A stretch of 64,000 nt of DNA, from assembly GCF_014650175.1 (NCBI RefSeq), contig NZ_BMUL01000001.1, positions 600,013 to 664,012 of the forward strand, read 5' to 3'. The position numbers and the translations under genes are program-made. Source of the DNA: Streptomyces termitum (GTDB taxonomy: Bacteria; Actinomycetota; Actinomycetes; Streptomycetales; Streptomycetaceae). Positions 27,255 through 34,884 of the stretch are shown here, piece after piece; the first letter of the stretch is position 1, and every line of letters starts with the position of its first letter. Below the pieces are notes generated by a model. That model did not search any database and was not told the DNA's origin. It saw only the letters and a program-made list of their open reading frames with translations.

Positions 27255-27960
27255 GCTCCGGGCGGGGTACGGCGGGTCCGCGGGCGAGCGTGAGGGCGAG
27301 CCGGGAGCGGGCGAGCCGGCGCAGCTCGTCGGCGGCGACGGCCCGCTCCTCGTCCGGTTCGTTGCCGAGACGTGACCGGATCCCGGCCAGGACGGTGTTC
27401 AGGCGCTCGCCGGGGCGGACCCCGTCGAGGCTGATGACGAAGGCGTGGCCGAAGCCGCTCTCGTACGCGGCGTGGGCGGCGCTCAGCGCGGTGCGGGCGG
27501 CCGGCGGGGCGTCCGGGTGCGGCGGGGCGGCGGACTCCCCGGCCAGCGCCTCGTCGAGATCGGCGCCGGTCAGGTCGTATCCGGCCTCCTCGGCGGCGGC
27601 CAGCAGGGCGTCGGTCGTGGGGTAGGGCCGGTGGGAGGCCACCCGGGCGGCCCAGCGGCGGCTGCGGCAGCAGGCGAGCAGCAGCTCCTCGGCCTCGGCG
27701 GGGGAGGCGGCGTTGAAGCGGAGCAGGCCGGGCGGGACGCCGGGCGGCTTCTGGGCGGGGAGGGCGGGCGCGGCCGCGGGGCCCGTCGGGCGGGCGTGGG
27801 CGCGGGTGTCGCTGGTCAGCGTGGGCTCCGGGACGACGGGGCGGGCGGGGCGCCGGGGCGAACGGGGCGGGGGCGGTGATGCGGGAGGGGCGGGGCGGTG
27901 GAGACGGGGCGAAGGGGGTGGGGCGGAGGGGATGGGACGAAGGGGGTGGACGTGACGCAA
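27250..27960 (-). CDS. uraD: OHCU decarboxylase (ureide pathway), start uncertain
   Basis: The conserved domain starts near 27720 with LLRFNAASPAEAEELLLACC and runs through SRRWAARVASHRPYPTTDAL, FGHAFVISLDGV and RLGNEPDEERAVAADELRRL to the stop. This matches 2-oxo-4-hydroxy-4-carboxy-5-ureidoimidazoline decarboxylase, which makes S-allantoin in urate breakdown. No ATG or GTG lies just before the domain; in-frame candidates are TTG 27960 and GTG 28008, both giving a Pro/Arg-rich extension. I list the TTG. No uricase or HIU hydrolase gene is adjacent. Confidence 0.72.
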   Translation of the reverse strand: MRHVHPLRPIPSAPPPSPRLHRPAPPASPPPPRSPRRPARPVVPEPTLTSDTRAHARPTGPAAAPALPAQKPPGVPPGLLRFNAASPAEAEELLLACCRSRRWAARVASHRPYPTTDALLAAAEEAGYDLTGADLDEALAGESAAPPHPDAPPAARTALSAAHAAYESGFGHAFVISLDGVRPGERLNTVLAGIRSRLGNEPDEERAVAADELRRLARSRLALTLARGPAVPRPER

Positions 27961-28098
27961 CGTTATCGACGGTACGGGGGAAGTGTCCGACGCCTGCGCG
28001 AATTTCACCCGGAAGGGAGAGTTTAGGAACGTGTGATGGACGTGAAGATTCCGTTCCCCGGCTGGCCGCCCCGGCGGGCGTGCGGAAGGATGCCGGTG

Positions 28099-29706
28099 AT
28101 GCGGTACTCCCCTCCCCCCTCGCGCGTCCCGGCGCTCCTGGCGGCCGCGGTGGCCCTGACCACCGTCGCGGCCTGCTCGAACGGCTCCCCGTCCGCCCCC
28201 GCCACCGGCACCGCCGCGGACCGCTCCCCGTCCGCCGCCCCCGCCACGCCGACGCCGTCCCCCACCCCCACCCGGACGTACCCCCTCTCCACCGCGCCCC
28301 GCACCGTCCCCGCCGTCCGCTCCCACGAGCCCGCCCGGGGACCCGGCTGGAAGCCCGCGCCCGGCGCCGGCGTCGTCCTCGCGGCGGGCGCCGGGGGCCT
28401 CGCCGACGAGGGCCGCCTGATCGCCGGAGAGCTGGGCCTGGCCTACCGGGGCGAGGCCGCCGCGGGCCCCGGCGACGTGGAGCTGGCGCTCGGCGGGAAG
28501 GGCGCCCCGGAGTCGTACACCCTCGCCGTCACCGGCGGCCGGGTCCGGATCACCGGCCCCGACGAGGCCGGAGTCTTCTACGGCACCCGCACCCTCAAGC
28601 AGTCCGTCGGCTCCGCCGGGACCATGCCCGAGGGCACCGTCACCGACGCCCCGGCCAAGCCGCAGCGCGGCCTGAACGTGGACATCGCCCGCAAGCACTT
28701 CACCGCCGCCTGGCTGGAGGACCGCATCCGGGAGATGGGCGACCTCAAGCTCAACCAGCTCGGCCTGCACTTCTCCGACGACCAGGGCTTCCGCATCGAG
28801 TCCGAGTCGCACCCCGAGATCGTCTCGAAGCAGCACCTCACCAAGGCCGAGGTGCGCCGGATCCTCGCCCTCGCCGCGAGCCGGCACGTCACGGTCGTCC
28901 CCGAGATCGACTCGCCCGGCCACCTCGGCGCGGTCATCGACGCCCACCCCGGCCTCCAGCTCGTCAGCGTCAGCGGCCGCCGGCCGCGCGGCACCGTGGA
29001 CGTCTCCGACCCCGAGGCGGCCCGGATCGTCGACGACCTGCTGCGCGAGTACGCCGCCCTCTTCCCCGGCGCCTACTGGCACCTCGGCGCCGACGAGTAC
29101 GTGGCCCTGATGGCGAAGAACCCGGAGGCCACCTACCCGCGGCTGGCCCGCGCCGCGAAGGAGAAGTACGGGCCGGCCGGCCGGATCCAGGACCTGGCCA
29201 CCGACTGGCTCAACGACCGCGCCGCCGTCGTCCGCCCCACCGGCAAGACCCTCAAGGCGTGGAACGACGGCTTCTTCGCGGGCGGCGAGACGACCGCCGC
29301 GAAGGACCTCCAGGTCGAGTACTGGACGGGGAAGGAGTACGGGGCCCGGCCCCCGCTCGCGTACCTCCAGGCGGGCCGCGACCTCGTCAACCTCAACGAC
29401 GAGTACCTCTACTACGTGCTCGGCGAGCCCAACGGCTTCACCTACCCCACCGGCCGCCGCATCTACGAGCGGTGGACCCCCCGCGTCGTGCGCGGCACCA
29501 CCCCGGTCCCCGCCCGCTACGACGCCCAGATCCTCGGCGCCCGGCTGGCCGTCTGGTGCGACTTCTCGAACGCGCAGACCCAGGACCAGATCGCCACCGC
29601 CCTGCGGATGCCCCTCGCGGCCCTCTCCCAGAAGGTCTGGGACGCCCGCACGCCGTCCGCGAGCTGGTCCGACTTCCGCGCCCTGGCGGCGAAGGTACGG
29701 GACTGA
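28099..29706 (+). CDS. GH20 beta-N-acetylhexosaminidase lipoprotein
   Basis: 535 residues from ATG 28099, ten bases after GGAAGG. Signal peptide with lipobox VAAC (about residue 26), a Pro/Thr/Ser linker, an alpha/beta N-terminal domain (YGTRTLKQSV), and a GH20 barrel: GLNVDIARKHF, LHFSDDQGFRIESESHPEI and the catalytic Asp-Glu in HLGADEY (about residues 331-332). It removes terminal GlcNAc or GalNAc from chito-oligosaccharides, muropeptides or glycans at the cell surface. No DasR-like site is evident upstream, unlike the deacetylase gene at 3218. Confidence 0.85.
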   Translation: MRYSPPPSRVPALLAAAVALTTVAACSNGSPSAPATGTAADRSPSAAPATPTPSPTPTRTYPLSTAPRTVPAVRSHEPARGPGWKPAPGAGVVLAAGAGGLADEGRLIAGELGLAYRGEAAAGPGDVELALGGKGAPESYTLAVTGGRVRITGPDEAGVFYGTRTLKQSVGSAGTMPEGTVTDAPAKPQRGLNVDIARKHFTAAWLEDRIREMGDLKLNQLGLHFSDDQGFRIESESHPEIVSKQHLTKAEVRRILALAASRHVTVVPEIDSPGHLGAVIDAHPGLQLVSVSGRRPRGTVDVSDPEAARIVDDLLREYAALFPGAYWHLGADEYVALMAKNPEATYPRLARAAKEKYGPAGRIQDLATDWLNDRAAVVRPTGKTLKAWNDGFFAGGETTAAKDLQVEYWTGKEYGARPPLAYLQAGRDLVNLNDEYLYYVLGEPNGFTYPTGRRIYERWTPRVVRGTTPVPARYDAQILGARLAVWCDFSNAQTQDQIATALRMPLAALSQKVWDARTPSASWSDFRALAAKVRD

Positions 29707-29925
29707 GCGGCACTTTCTCCCTGGACGGACGCCCGGCTCCCGCCGTTTCGCCGGAGCCACCGGGCTCCGCGCCGACGGCCTCGTCGTGCCCGGGACCGCC
29801 TGCGCCCTCGCCGTCCTGTCCACCCACCGGTCGACCTCTATGCAGCACGCCAAGGCCACTGGCATGATTCCGGCCACCATGTGACGGAAACGTGCCGTTC
29901 GGCACGAGGGTGGGCGGAGGCGGTC

Positions 29926-30489
29926 ATGACCTCGGAGACGGGCCGGAACCTGCGCGAGCAGACCGAGGGCGCGGACGAGCGGGGCCTCGCCGCCGCCGGA
30001 CTCGCCTGCCTGGACCGCTGTCTGCCGCTGCTCGCCGCCGACGGCGCCGACGCGCTGCGCCCGGTGTGGGCGGCGGTCGCCCGCGCGGACTCCGCCGCCT
30101 GGGCCGAGGCCCTCGACAAGGCCCTCGCCGAACTCTCCGGCCCCGCCGCCGAACCGGCGGGCGCGGCCGTCCGCGACCTGCTCGCCGCCGCCCCGCGCGC
30201 CTGGACGGCCCCGGCGCTGCGCGCCTGGGCCGCCGACTGCTCCGCCGCCGCCCTCGGCGCGCACGGCCGCTACGACCCCGCCGGGCTGCCCGACGGACTG
30301 GTCGAGCGGTGCCGGGCCGGGGTGCCGGACGGCGCGGGCCCGCTGCTCGCGGGCGAACTCCGCCGTCAGCAGGCCGTCCTCGACGCGGTCGCGCTGGGCC
30401 CGACCGGACTGCGCCGGGCCCGCGAGCTGTCCGTCGAGGGCGGCCGGGTGCTGCGCGCGGTGGTCTCCCGCCGGGCCCGCACCGCCTGA
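29926..30489 (+). CDS. Hypothetical Ala-rich helical protein
   Basis: 187 residues from ATG 29926, six bases after GGAGG; the in-frame GTG at 29881 has no site. Rich in Ala, Leu and Arg, predicted all-helical, no signal peptide and no motif I can name. It contains repeated short helices such as GLACLDRCLPLLAADGADAL and VRDLLAAAPRAWTAPALRAW. It ends five bases before the convergent Clp_N gene. Confidence 0.55.
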   Translation: MTSETGRNLREQTEGADERGLAAAGLACLDRCLPLLAADGADALRPVWAAVARADSAAWAEALDKALAELSGPAAEPAGAAVRDLLAAAPRAWTAPALRAWAADCSAAALGAHGRYDPAGLPDGLVERCRAGVPDGAGPLLAGELRRQQAVLDAVALGPTGLRRARELSVEGGRVLRAVVSRRARTA

Positions 30490-30493
30490 GCCG

Positions 30494-31234
30494 TCATTCG
30501 GCGGCGGGCGCCTGGAGCGCGATCGAGTCGATCATCTCGGTGATGTCCCGCTCCGCCGCCGCCTTCTCCAGGCCGAGGCCGCTGAGCACCCCGGTGCCGT
30601 CCTCGTGCTCCAGGAGGGCGAGCAGGACGTGCTCGGTGCCGACGTAGTTGTGCCCGAGGCGCAGGGCCTCGCGGAAGGTCAGCTCCAGGACCTTCTTCGC
30701 CGCCGCGTCGTACGGGACGAGCGAGGGCGGCTCCTCGACGGCCGCCGGGAGCACCGCCTCGGCGGCCTCCCGGACCTGCTCGGCGGTGACGCCCCGGGTG
30801 GTGATCCAGTGGGCGGCGATCCCCTCGGGTTCGGCCAGCAGGCCGAGGACGAGGTGGGCGGGGACGATCTCGCCGTTGCGGGCGGCGACGGCCTCGTTCT
30901 GGGAGGCCACCACGACGTTGCGGGCGCGCGGGGTGAAGCGGCTGAACCCGGCGTTCGGGTCCATCTTCTCGGCGTCGGGGTCCTTGGGGACGAAGCGCTT
31001 CTGGGCGGCCTGGCGGGTCACGCCCATGCTGCGGCCGATGTCGGTCCAGGAGGCGCCGGAGCGGCGGGCCTGGTCGACGAAGTGGCCGATGAGGTGGTCG
31101 GCGACCTCGCCGAGGTAGTCCGCCGCGATGACCGCTCCGGAGAGTTGGTCGAGGGTGTCGGGGTGGACCTTCTTGATCGCTTCGATGAGTTCGTCGAGGC
31201 GGATGCTGACGTTCGGAACCACGGGCTGCGTCAT
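30494..31234 (-). CDS. HTH protein with duplicated Clp N-terminal domain
   Basis: 246 residues. The N-terminal third holds a helix-turn-helix candidate, SWTDIGRSMGVTRQAAQKRF (about residues 62-81). Two Clp_N repeats follow: FTPRARNVVVASQNEAVAAR with IVPAHLVLGLL, and AKKVLELTFREALRLGH with YVGTEHVLLALL. There is no AAA ATPase part, so it is not a chaperone itself; it may bind DNA and interact with Clp proteases or their substrates. The ATG at 31234 has no ribosome site and lies at +1 of a consensus promoter that contains a palindrome. Confidence 0.8.
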   Translation of the reverse strand: MTQPVVPNVSIRLDELIEAIKKVHPDTLDQLSGAVIAADYLGEVADHLIGHFVDQARRSGASWTDIGRSMGVTRQAAQKRFVPKDPDAEKMDPNAGFSRFTPRARNVVVASQNEAVAARNGEIVPAHLVLGLLAEPEGIAAHWITTRGVTAEQVREAAEAVLPAAVEEPPSLVPYDAAAKKVLELTFREALRLGHNYVGTEHVLLALLEHEDGTGVLSGLGLEKAAAERDITEMIDSIALQAPAAE

Positions 31235-31636
31235 GAGGCAACCCTAGGTTGACAGTCGCGGACTGTCAACGTCGAGTTGACACCTGGGGGCGATGACTCC
31301 TTTCGGGTGACACGGGCGCGCTGTTCATTCCGTACGAACATGTGCAAAAAGGGCTTACGGGGGACGGGGAAACCCCCGGAAAAGGCAGACGACCGGGGCC
31401 GCCACCCCCCACAGGAGAGGCCCCGGTCGTCCTCCACGGAGCCGCAGCACGGCTCCGTACTCCATACAGCGCCGCCCCCTCGTTTTGTGTCACACCGCGC
31501 ACCCGGAACGAAGGTTGCAAGTTGCACAAGGAGCCGGTACCGCGTGGACGCGGCGCCCGCACTCCACGTAGCGTTCTGGAGCGCGAGGCGGAATCGCCGG
31601 CTGTGACCGGCCGCGAGGACGCGAACGACGGACAGG
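31235..31636. other. 402-bp gap with two unexplained hairpins
   Basis: Apart from the Clp_N promoter it holds two inverted repeats: GACGACCGGGGCC (31388-31400) pairing with 31419-31431, and ACGGAGCC (31436-31443) pairing with 31451-31458. They look like a terminator or leader attenuator upstream of the ECF sigma gene. A TTGCAAGTTGCA repeat lies near 31515-31526. No convincing small ORF is seen. Confidence 0.5.
31241..31269 (-). promoter_or_regulatory. Leaderless consensus promoter with embedded palindrome
   Basis: Minus strand TTGACA (31269-31264), 17 bp, TAGGGT (31246-31241), then six bases to the ATG. TTGACAGTC (31249-31257) and GACTGTCAA (31261-31269) form a perfect 9-3-9 inverted repeat over the -35 and spacer. 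Autorepression by the HTH protein is a reasonable inference. Confidence 0.7.
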
Positions 31637-32341
31637 GTGTGGGGAGTGCTGGGGGACGACGCGGAGCTGACGGCCGCGCTGCTCGCTGCTCAGGACGGGG
31701 ACGAGGACGCCTTCCGGACTGTGTACCGCGCCGTGCACCCGAGGCTGCTGGGCTACATCCGCACACTGGTCGGCGACGCCGACGCCGAGGACGTCGCCTC
31801 GGAGTCCTGGCTCCAGATAGCCCGCGACCTCGACCGCTTCGACGGCGACGCCGACCGCTTCCGGGGCTGGGCCGCCCGCATCGCCCGCAACCGCGCCCTC
31901 GACCACATCCGGATGCGCGGCCGCCGCCCCGCCTCCGGCGGCGACGAGACCGAACTGACCGACCGGCCCGCCGACTCCGACACCGCCGGCGAGGCCCTGG
32001 AGGCCCTGGCCACCGGCCGCACCCTCCGCCTCATCGCCCGCCTTCCGCAGGACCAGGCCGAGGCCGTCGTCCTGCGCGTCGTCGTCGGACTCGACGCCAA
32101 GACCGCCGCCGACACCCTCGGCAAACGCCCCGGAGCCGTCCGCACCGCCGCCCACCGCGGCCTCAAGAAGCTCGCCGAACTCCTCGGCACCGAGGGCGCC
32201 ACCGGCACGGAACCGGACGGACCGGCCGCCGACGGCACCCCGGCCCTGGACGGCGTGCCCCCGCAGCGCGGCCGGAACCCCGGGTTCACGGCCCCCGGCG
32301 GTGTGACGCATTGGCGTCCCCGGACGCAGAAGGACATGTGA
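31637..32341 (+). CDS. ECF-type RNA polymerase sigma factor
   Basis: 234 residues from GTG 31637 (GTG 31646 is an in-frame alternative). Region 2: DAFRTVYRAVHPRLLGYIR, AEDVASESWLQIARDLDRFD and FRGWAARIARNRALDHIR. Region 4: LPQDQAEAVVLRVVVGLDAK, TAADTLGKRPGAVRTAAHRG. The C-terminal ~45 residues are a Pro/Gly-rich extension. The next gene starts inside its stop codon (TGATG) and encodes a single-pass membrane protein, so it probably works with an anti-sigma-like partner. Confidence 0.87.
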   Translation: MWGVLGDDAELTAALLAAQDGDEDAFRTVYRAVHPRLLGYIRTLVGDADAEDVASESWLQIARDLDRFDGDADRFRGWAARIARNRALDHIRMRGRRPASGGDETELTDRPADSDTAGEALEALATGRTLRLIARLPQDQAEAVVLRVVVGLDAKTAADTLGKRPGAVRTAAHRGLKKLAELLGTEGATGTEPDGPAADGTPALDGVPPQRGRNPGFTAPGGVTHWRPRTQKDM

Positions 32342-33594
32342 TGGCCGACGAGCGGTACCAGTGGCTCGACCCGGAGGCCGCGGAGCGGCTGCTCCGAGGC
32401 GACCCCATCGACCCCGCCGCCCCCGGCGCCGCCGCCCTCGCCGAAGCCCTCGACGCGGCCCGCGTCCCCGCCGCCGCGCCCGCCGCCCCGCTCGCCGGGG
32501 AGGACGCCGCCGTCGCCGCCTTCCGCGCCGCGACCGCCGCCCGCGCGTCCGTCACCGCCCCGCCCGTCACCGCCCCGGCCGCCGCCGCGCCCGCCGCCGA
32601 CCTCGGCCGGGTCCGGCTCGCCCCCGTCCCCGGCACCCGCCGCCGCTGGGGCCGCTCGCTGCGCTACGGGCTCGCCGCGGCCGTCGCCGCCGTCACCGTC
32701 GGCGGAGTCGCCGTCGCCGCCGGCACCGGGGTGATCCCGCTCATCCGCGACGAGCCCTCCCGCACGGTCACCGCCGTCGAACCGCCCTCGCCCGACGGCG
32801 CCGGCCCCTCCGGGGAGCCCCGCCGCCGGGGCCCGTCCGACGCCCCCGCCCCCGGCGTCACCCCGCCCGCCCGCCAGGACGGCACCGCCACCACCCCCGC
32901 CGACCCGGACCCGGACCGCCCCGCGACCGGTGCCTCCGCGACGGCCGAGGCCGAGGGCCGGGTCAGGGCCTGCCGCGAGTACCGCGCCGGGCACCTCGAC
33001 GCCGCTGGGCGCACGCGGCTCTCCCGCGCCCTGCGCGCCGACGAGTCCCTCCGCTCCTACTGCGACCGCCTCCTCACCGGCGACACGGACGGCGACGAGA
33101 ACGGCGACCAGAACGGCGACAACGGCGACAACGGGAACAGCGGCAACACCGGCAAGGGAAACAACGGCAAGGGCAACAGCGGCAACAACGGGAACGGCAA
33201 CGGCAACGGCGGGAAGGGCACCGACCACGGCACCGCCCCCGCGACCGGCGCCCCCGACCGCAAGCAGGGCCGCTCCCCGGGCAAGGACAAGGGCGGCGGC
33301 GGGGGAGCGGGCGGCGAGGACGCTCGGCCGGGTGCCCGGAAGGGCGGCCGGGACCAAGGCTCCGCGGGCCGCCGGACCACCCCTCAGCAGCGCGGCGACA
33401 GCGCCGGACACCGGCGGGACGACCCGCCCGGCACCCCCGGCGGGACCGGCCGGGGAGCCCGTACCGCCACCGCCGCCACCACGCCCCCCTGTCCGGCGGA
33501 GGACCCGGCCGGAACCCCCTTCGCGCCGTTCCCCGACACCTTTCCCGGCACCCTCGCCGCCGCTCTTTCGGGGACCCCCGACGCGTCCGCGTGA
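32341..33594 (+). CDS. Single-pass membrane partner of the ECF sigma, Gly/Asn-rich exterior
   Basis: 417 residues from ATG 32341, overlapping the sigma stop by one base. Cytoplasmic N-terminal part (~100 residues, MADERYQWLDPEAAERLLRG), one helix (YGLAAAVAAVTVGGVAVAAG, about 115-135), then a long outside region. That region is Pro-rich, includes CREYRAGHLDAAGRTRLSRAL and YCDRLLTG (two Cys), and then a Gly/Asn/Lys stretch. It lacks a zinc HxxxCxxC anti-sigma motif, so the anti-sigma role is inferred from position only. A strong terminator follows. Confidence 0.7.
   Translation: MADERYQWLDPEAAERLLRGDPIDPAAPGAAALAEALDAARVPAAAPAAPLAGEDAAVAAFRAATAARASVTAPPVTAPAAAAPAADLGRVRLAPVPGTRRRWGRSLRYGLAAAVAAVTVGGVAVAAGTGVIPLIRDEPSRTVTAVEPPSPDGAGPSGEPRRRGPSDAPAPGVTPPARQDGTATTPADPDPDRPATGASATAEAEGRVRACREYRAGHLDAAGRTRLSRALRADESLRSYCDRLLTGDTDGDENGDQNGDNGDNGNSGNTGKGNNGKGNSGNNGNGNGNGGKGTDHGTAPATGAPDRKQGRSPGKDKGGGGGAGGEDARPGARKGGRDQGSAGRRTTPQQRGDSAGHRRDDPPGTPGGTGRGARTATAATTPPCPAEDPAGTPFAPFPDTFPGTLAAALSGTPDASA
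33104..33222 (+). repeat. Gly-Asn rich low-complexity repeat
   Basis: Imperfect GGCAAC/AACGGC hexamers encode a run of NGD, GNS, GKGNN and NGNG units in the outside part of the sigma-partner protein. Confidence 0.8.
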
Positions 33595-33702
33595 CACGAG
33601 GTGTGACACTTTCGGAGCCGATGGCGCAGTACGGAATGCCGACTGGTCATCGGCCGCGCGAGAGAGCCGGGGTTCCCCCCGTACCTGCGGCTCCGCGCAC
33701 CC

Positions 33703-33741
33703 GGCGCGGGTGGGACACGTTCCCCCGGTCCCACCCGCGCC
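33703..33741. terminator. Bidirectional terminator
   Basis: GGCGCGGGTGGGA (33703-33715) and its exact complement (33729-33741) lie between the convergent sigma-partner and L,D-transpeptidase genes. Confidence 0.8.
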
Positions 33742-33768
33742 CCTTCTCCGCCCCGCGCCCGCCGCGGC

Positions 33769-34689
33769 TCACCAGTGGACGACCACCTTGTCCCCGACCT
33801 TCACCTGGTCGAAGAGGGCCGAGAGCTTCGCCTTGTCCCGGACGTTGACGCAGCCGTGCGAGGCACCGGCGTACCCGCGCGCCGCGAAGTCCGCCGAGTA
33901 GTGCACCGCCTGGCCGCCGCTGAAGAACATCGCGTACGGCATCGGCGTGTGGTAGATCGTCGACGTCCAGTCCTTCGCCTTCCAGCCCACGGCGAAGACG
34001 CCCTCACGGGTCGGGGTGTTCTCCGAACCGAAGCGCACGTCCATCGACGACACCACCCGGCCGTCGATCATCCACGCCAGGGTCCGGCTCTCCTTGCTGA
34101 TGCACAGCACCCGGCCCTGCTTGCAGCGCGGGTCCGGCTCGTCCAGCTTGTTGGTCGTGGCCGGCTTCAGCTCGGCGGCGGTCGGCTTCTTCGTCACCGC
34201 CAGCAGCTGCCGCCAGGTCGCCTCGTCCACCACGCCCGTCTGCGGCAGCCCCCGCCGGTTCTGGAACCGCTTGACGGCCTTCGCCGTGATCGAACCGTAG
34301 AAACCGGTCGGCGCCCGGTCGAAGAAGTCCAGCTGCCGCAGCCGCGCCTGGAGCTCGCGGACCTGCTCGTTCTCGTCGCCGTCGTCCATCAGGGCCCGCG
34401 CCGACGGGGTGGCGGACGGGGACGCGGCGGGCTTGCCGTCGTCGGACGGGGAGGCGGACGGCCGCTTCGACGCAGACGCCGACTCCGAGGGCCTCCCGGA
34501 CGGGGAGGCGGACGCCGACGGCTGCTCCGACGGCGCGGCGGACGACGACTGCGAGGGCGCCGCCGGCGGAGTCGTACCGCCGCCAGGACCGGCCGGAACG
34601 CCCCCCGGCCCCTCGCACCCCGTCGTGACGAGCGCGACCGCCGCGACGCCGAGCACCACTCTGTGTATGACGCGAGAACGCTTCACCAT
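33769..34689 (-). CDS. L,D-transpeptidase lipoprotein with peptidoglycan-binding domain
   Basis: 306 residues from ATG 34689. Signal peptide with lipobox TTGC (about residue 25), a Ser/Ala/Pro-rich linker of ~80 residues, a PG_binding_1 domain (VRELQARLRQLDFF, GFYGSITAKAVKRFQ), and a YkuD domain ending HYSADFAARGYAGASHGCVN, which supplies the catalytic His and Cys. It forms 3-3 cross-links in peptidoglycan or attaches proteins to it outside the membrane. The frame is open to 34749, but the shorter start fits the signal peptide. Confidence 0.88.
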   Translation of the reverse strand: MVKRSRVIHRVVLGVAAVALVTTGCEGPGGVPAGPGGGTTPPAAPSQSSSAAPSEQPSASASPSGRPSESASASKRPSASPSDDGKPAASPSATPSARALMDDGDENEQVRELQARLRQLDFFDRAPTGFYGSITAKAVKRFQNRRGLPQTGVVDEATWRQLLAVTKKPTAAELKPATTNKLDEPDPRCKQGRVLCISKESRTLAWMIDGRVVSSMDVRFGSENTPTREGVFAVGWKAKDWTSTIYHTPMPYAMFFSGGQAVHYSADFAARGYAGASHGCVNVRDKAKLSALFDQVKVGDKVVVHW

Positions 34690-34884
34690 GACCCCCGTGG
34701 AAAGAACTGTGTCCATAGGGATGCTTCCCACGCCCGTGCGGTTGCGCACCCGCGCGGGTGAGACGGACCGGCCCGTACGGAGGGGCCCCGCGCCGCGCCC
34801 CGCCGGGCCGCGCGGCTGCGGTTACAGTCCCTCGCGGGGGCCGGACCCGCCCGGACGGCGGCCGTCGAGCGGGAGGCACGAGCA

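Noticed and set aside
33104..33222. Possible CRISPR-like or minisatellite array from the regular hexamers
   Set aside because: The hexamers are in frame within a coding region and have no spacers; they encode a Gly/Asn-rich tail.
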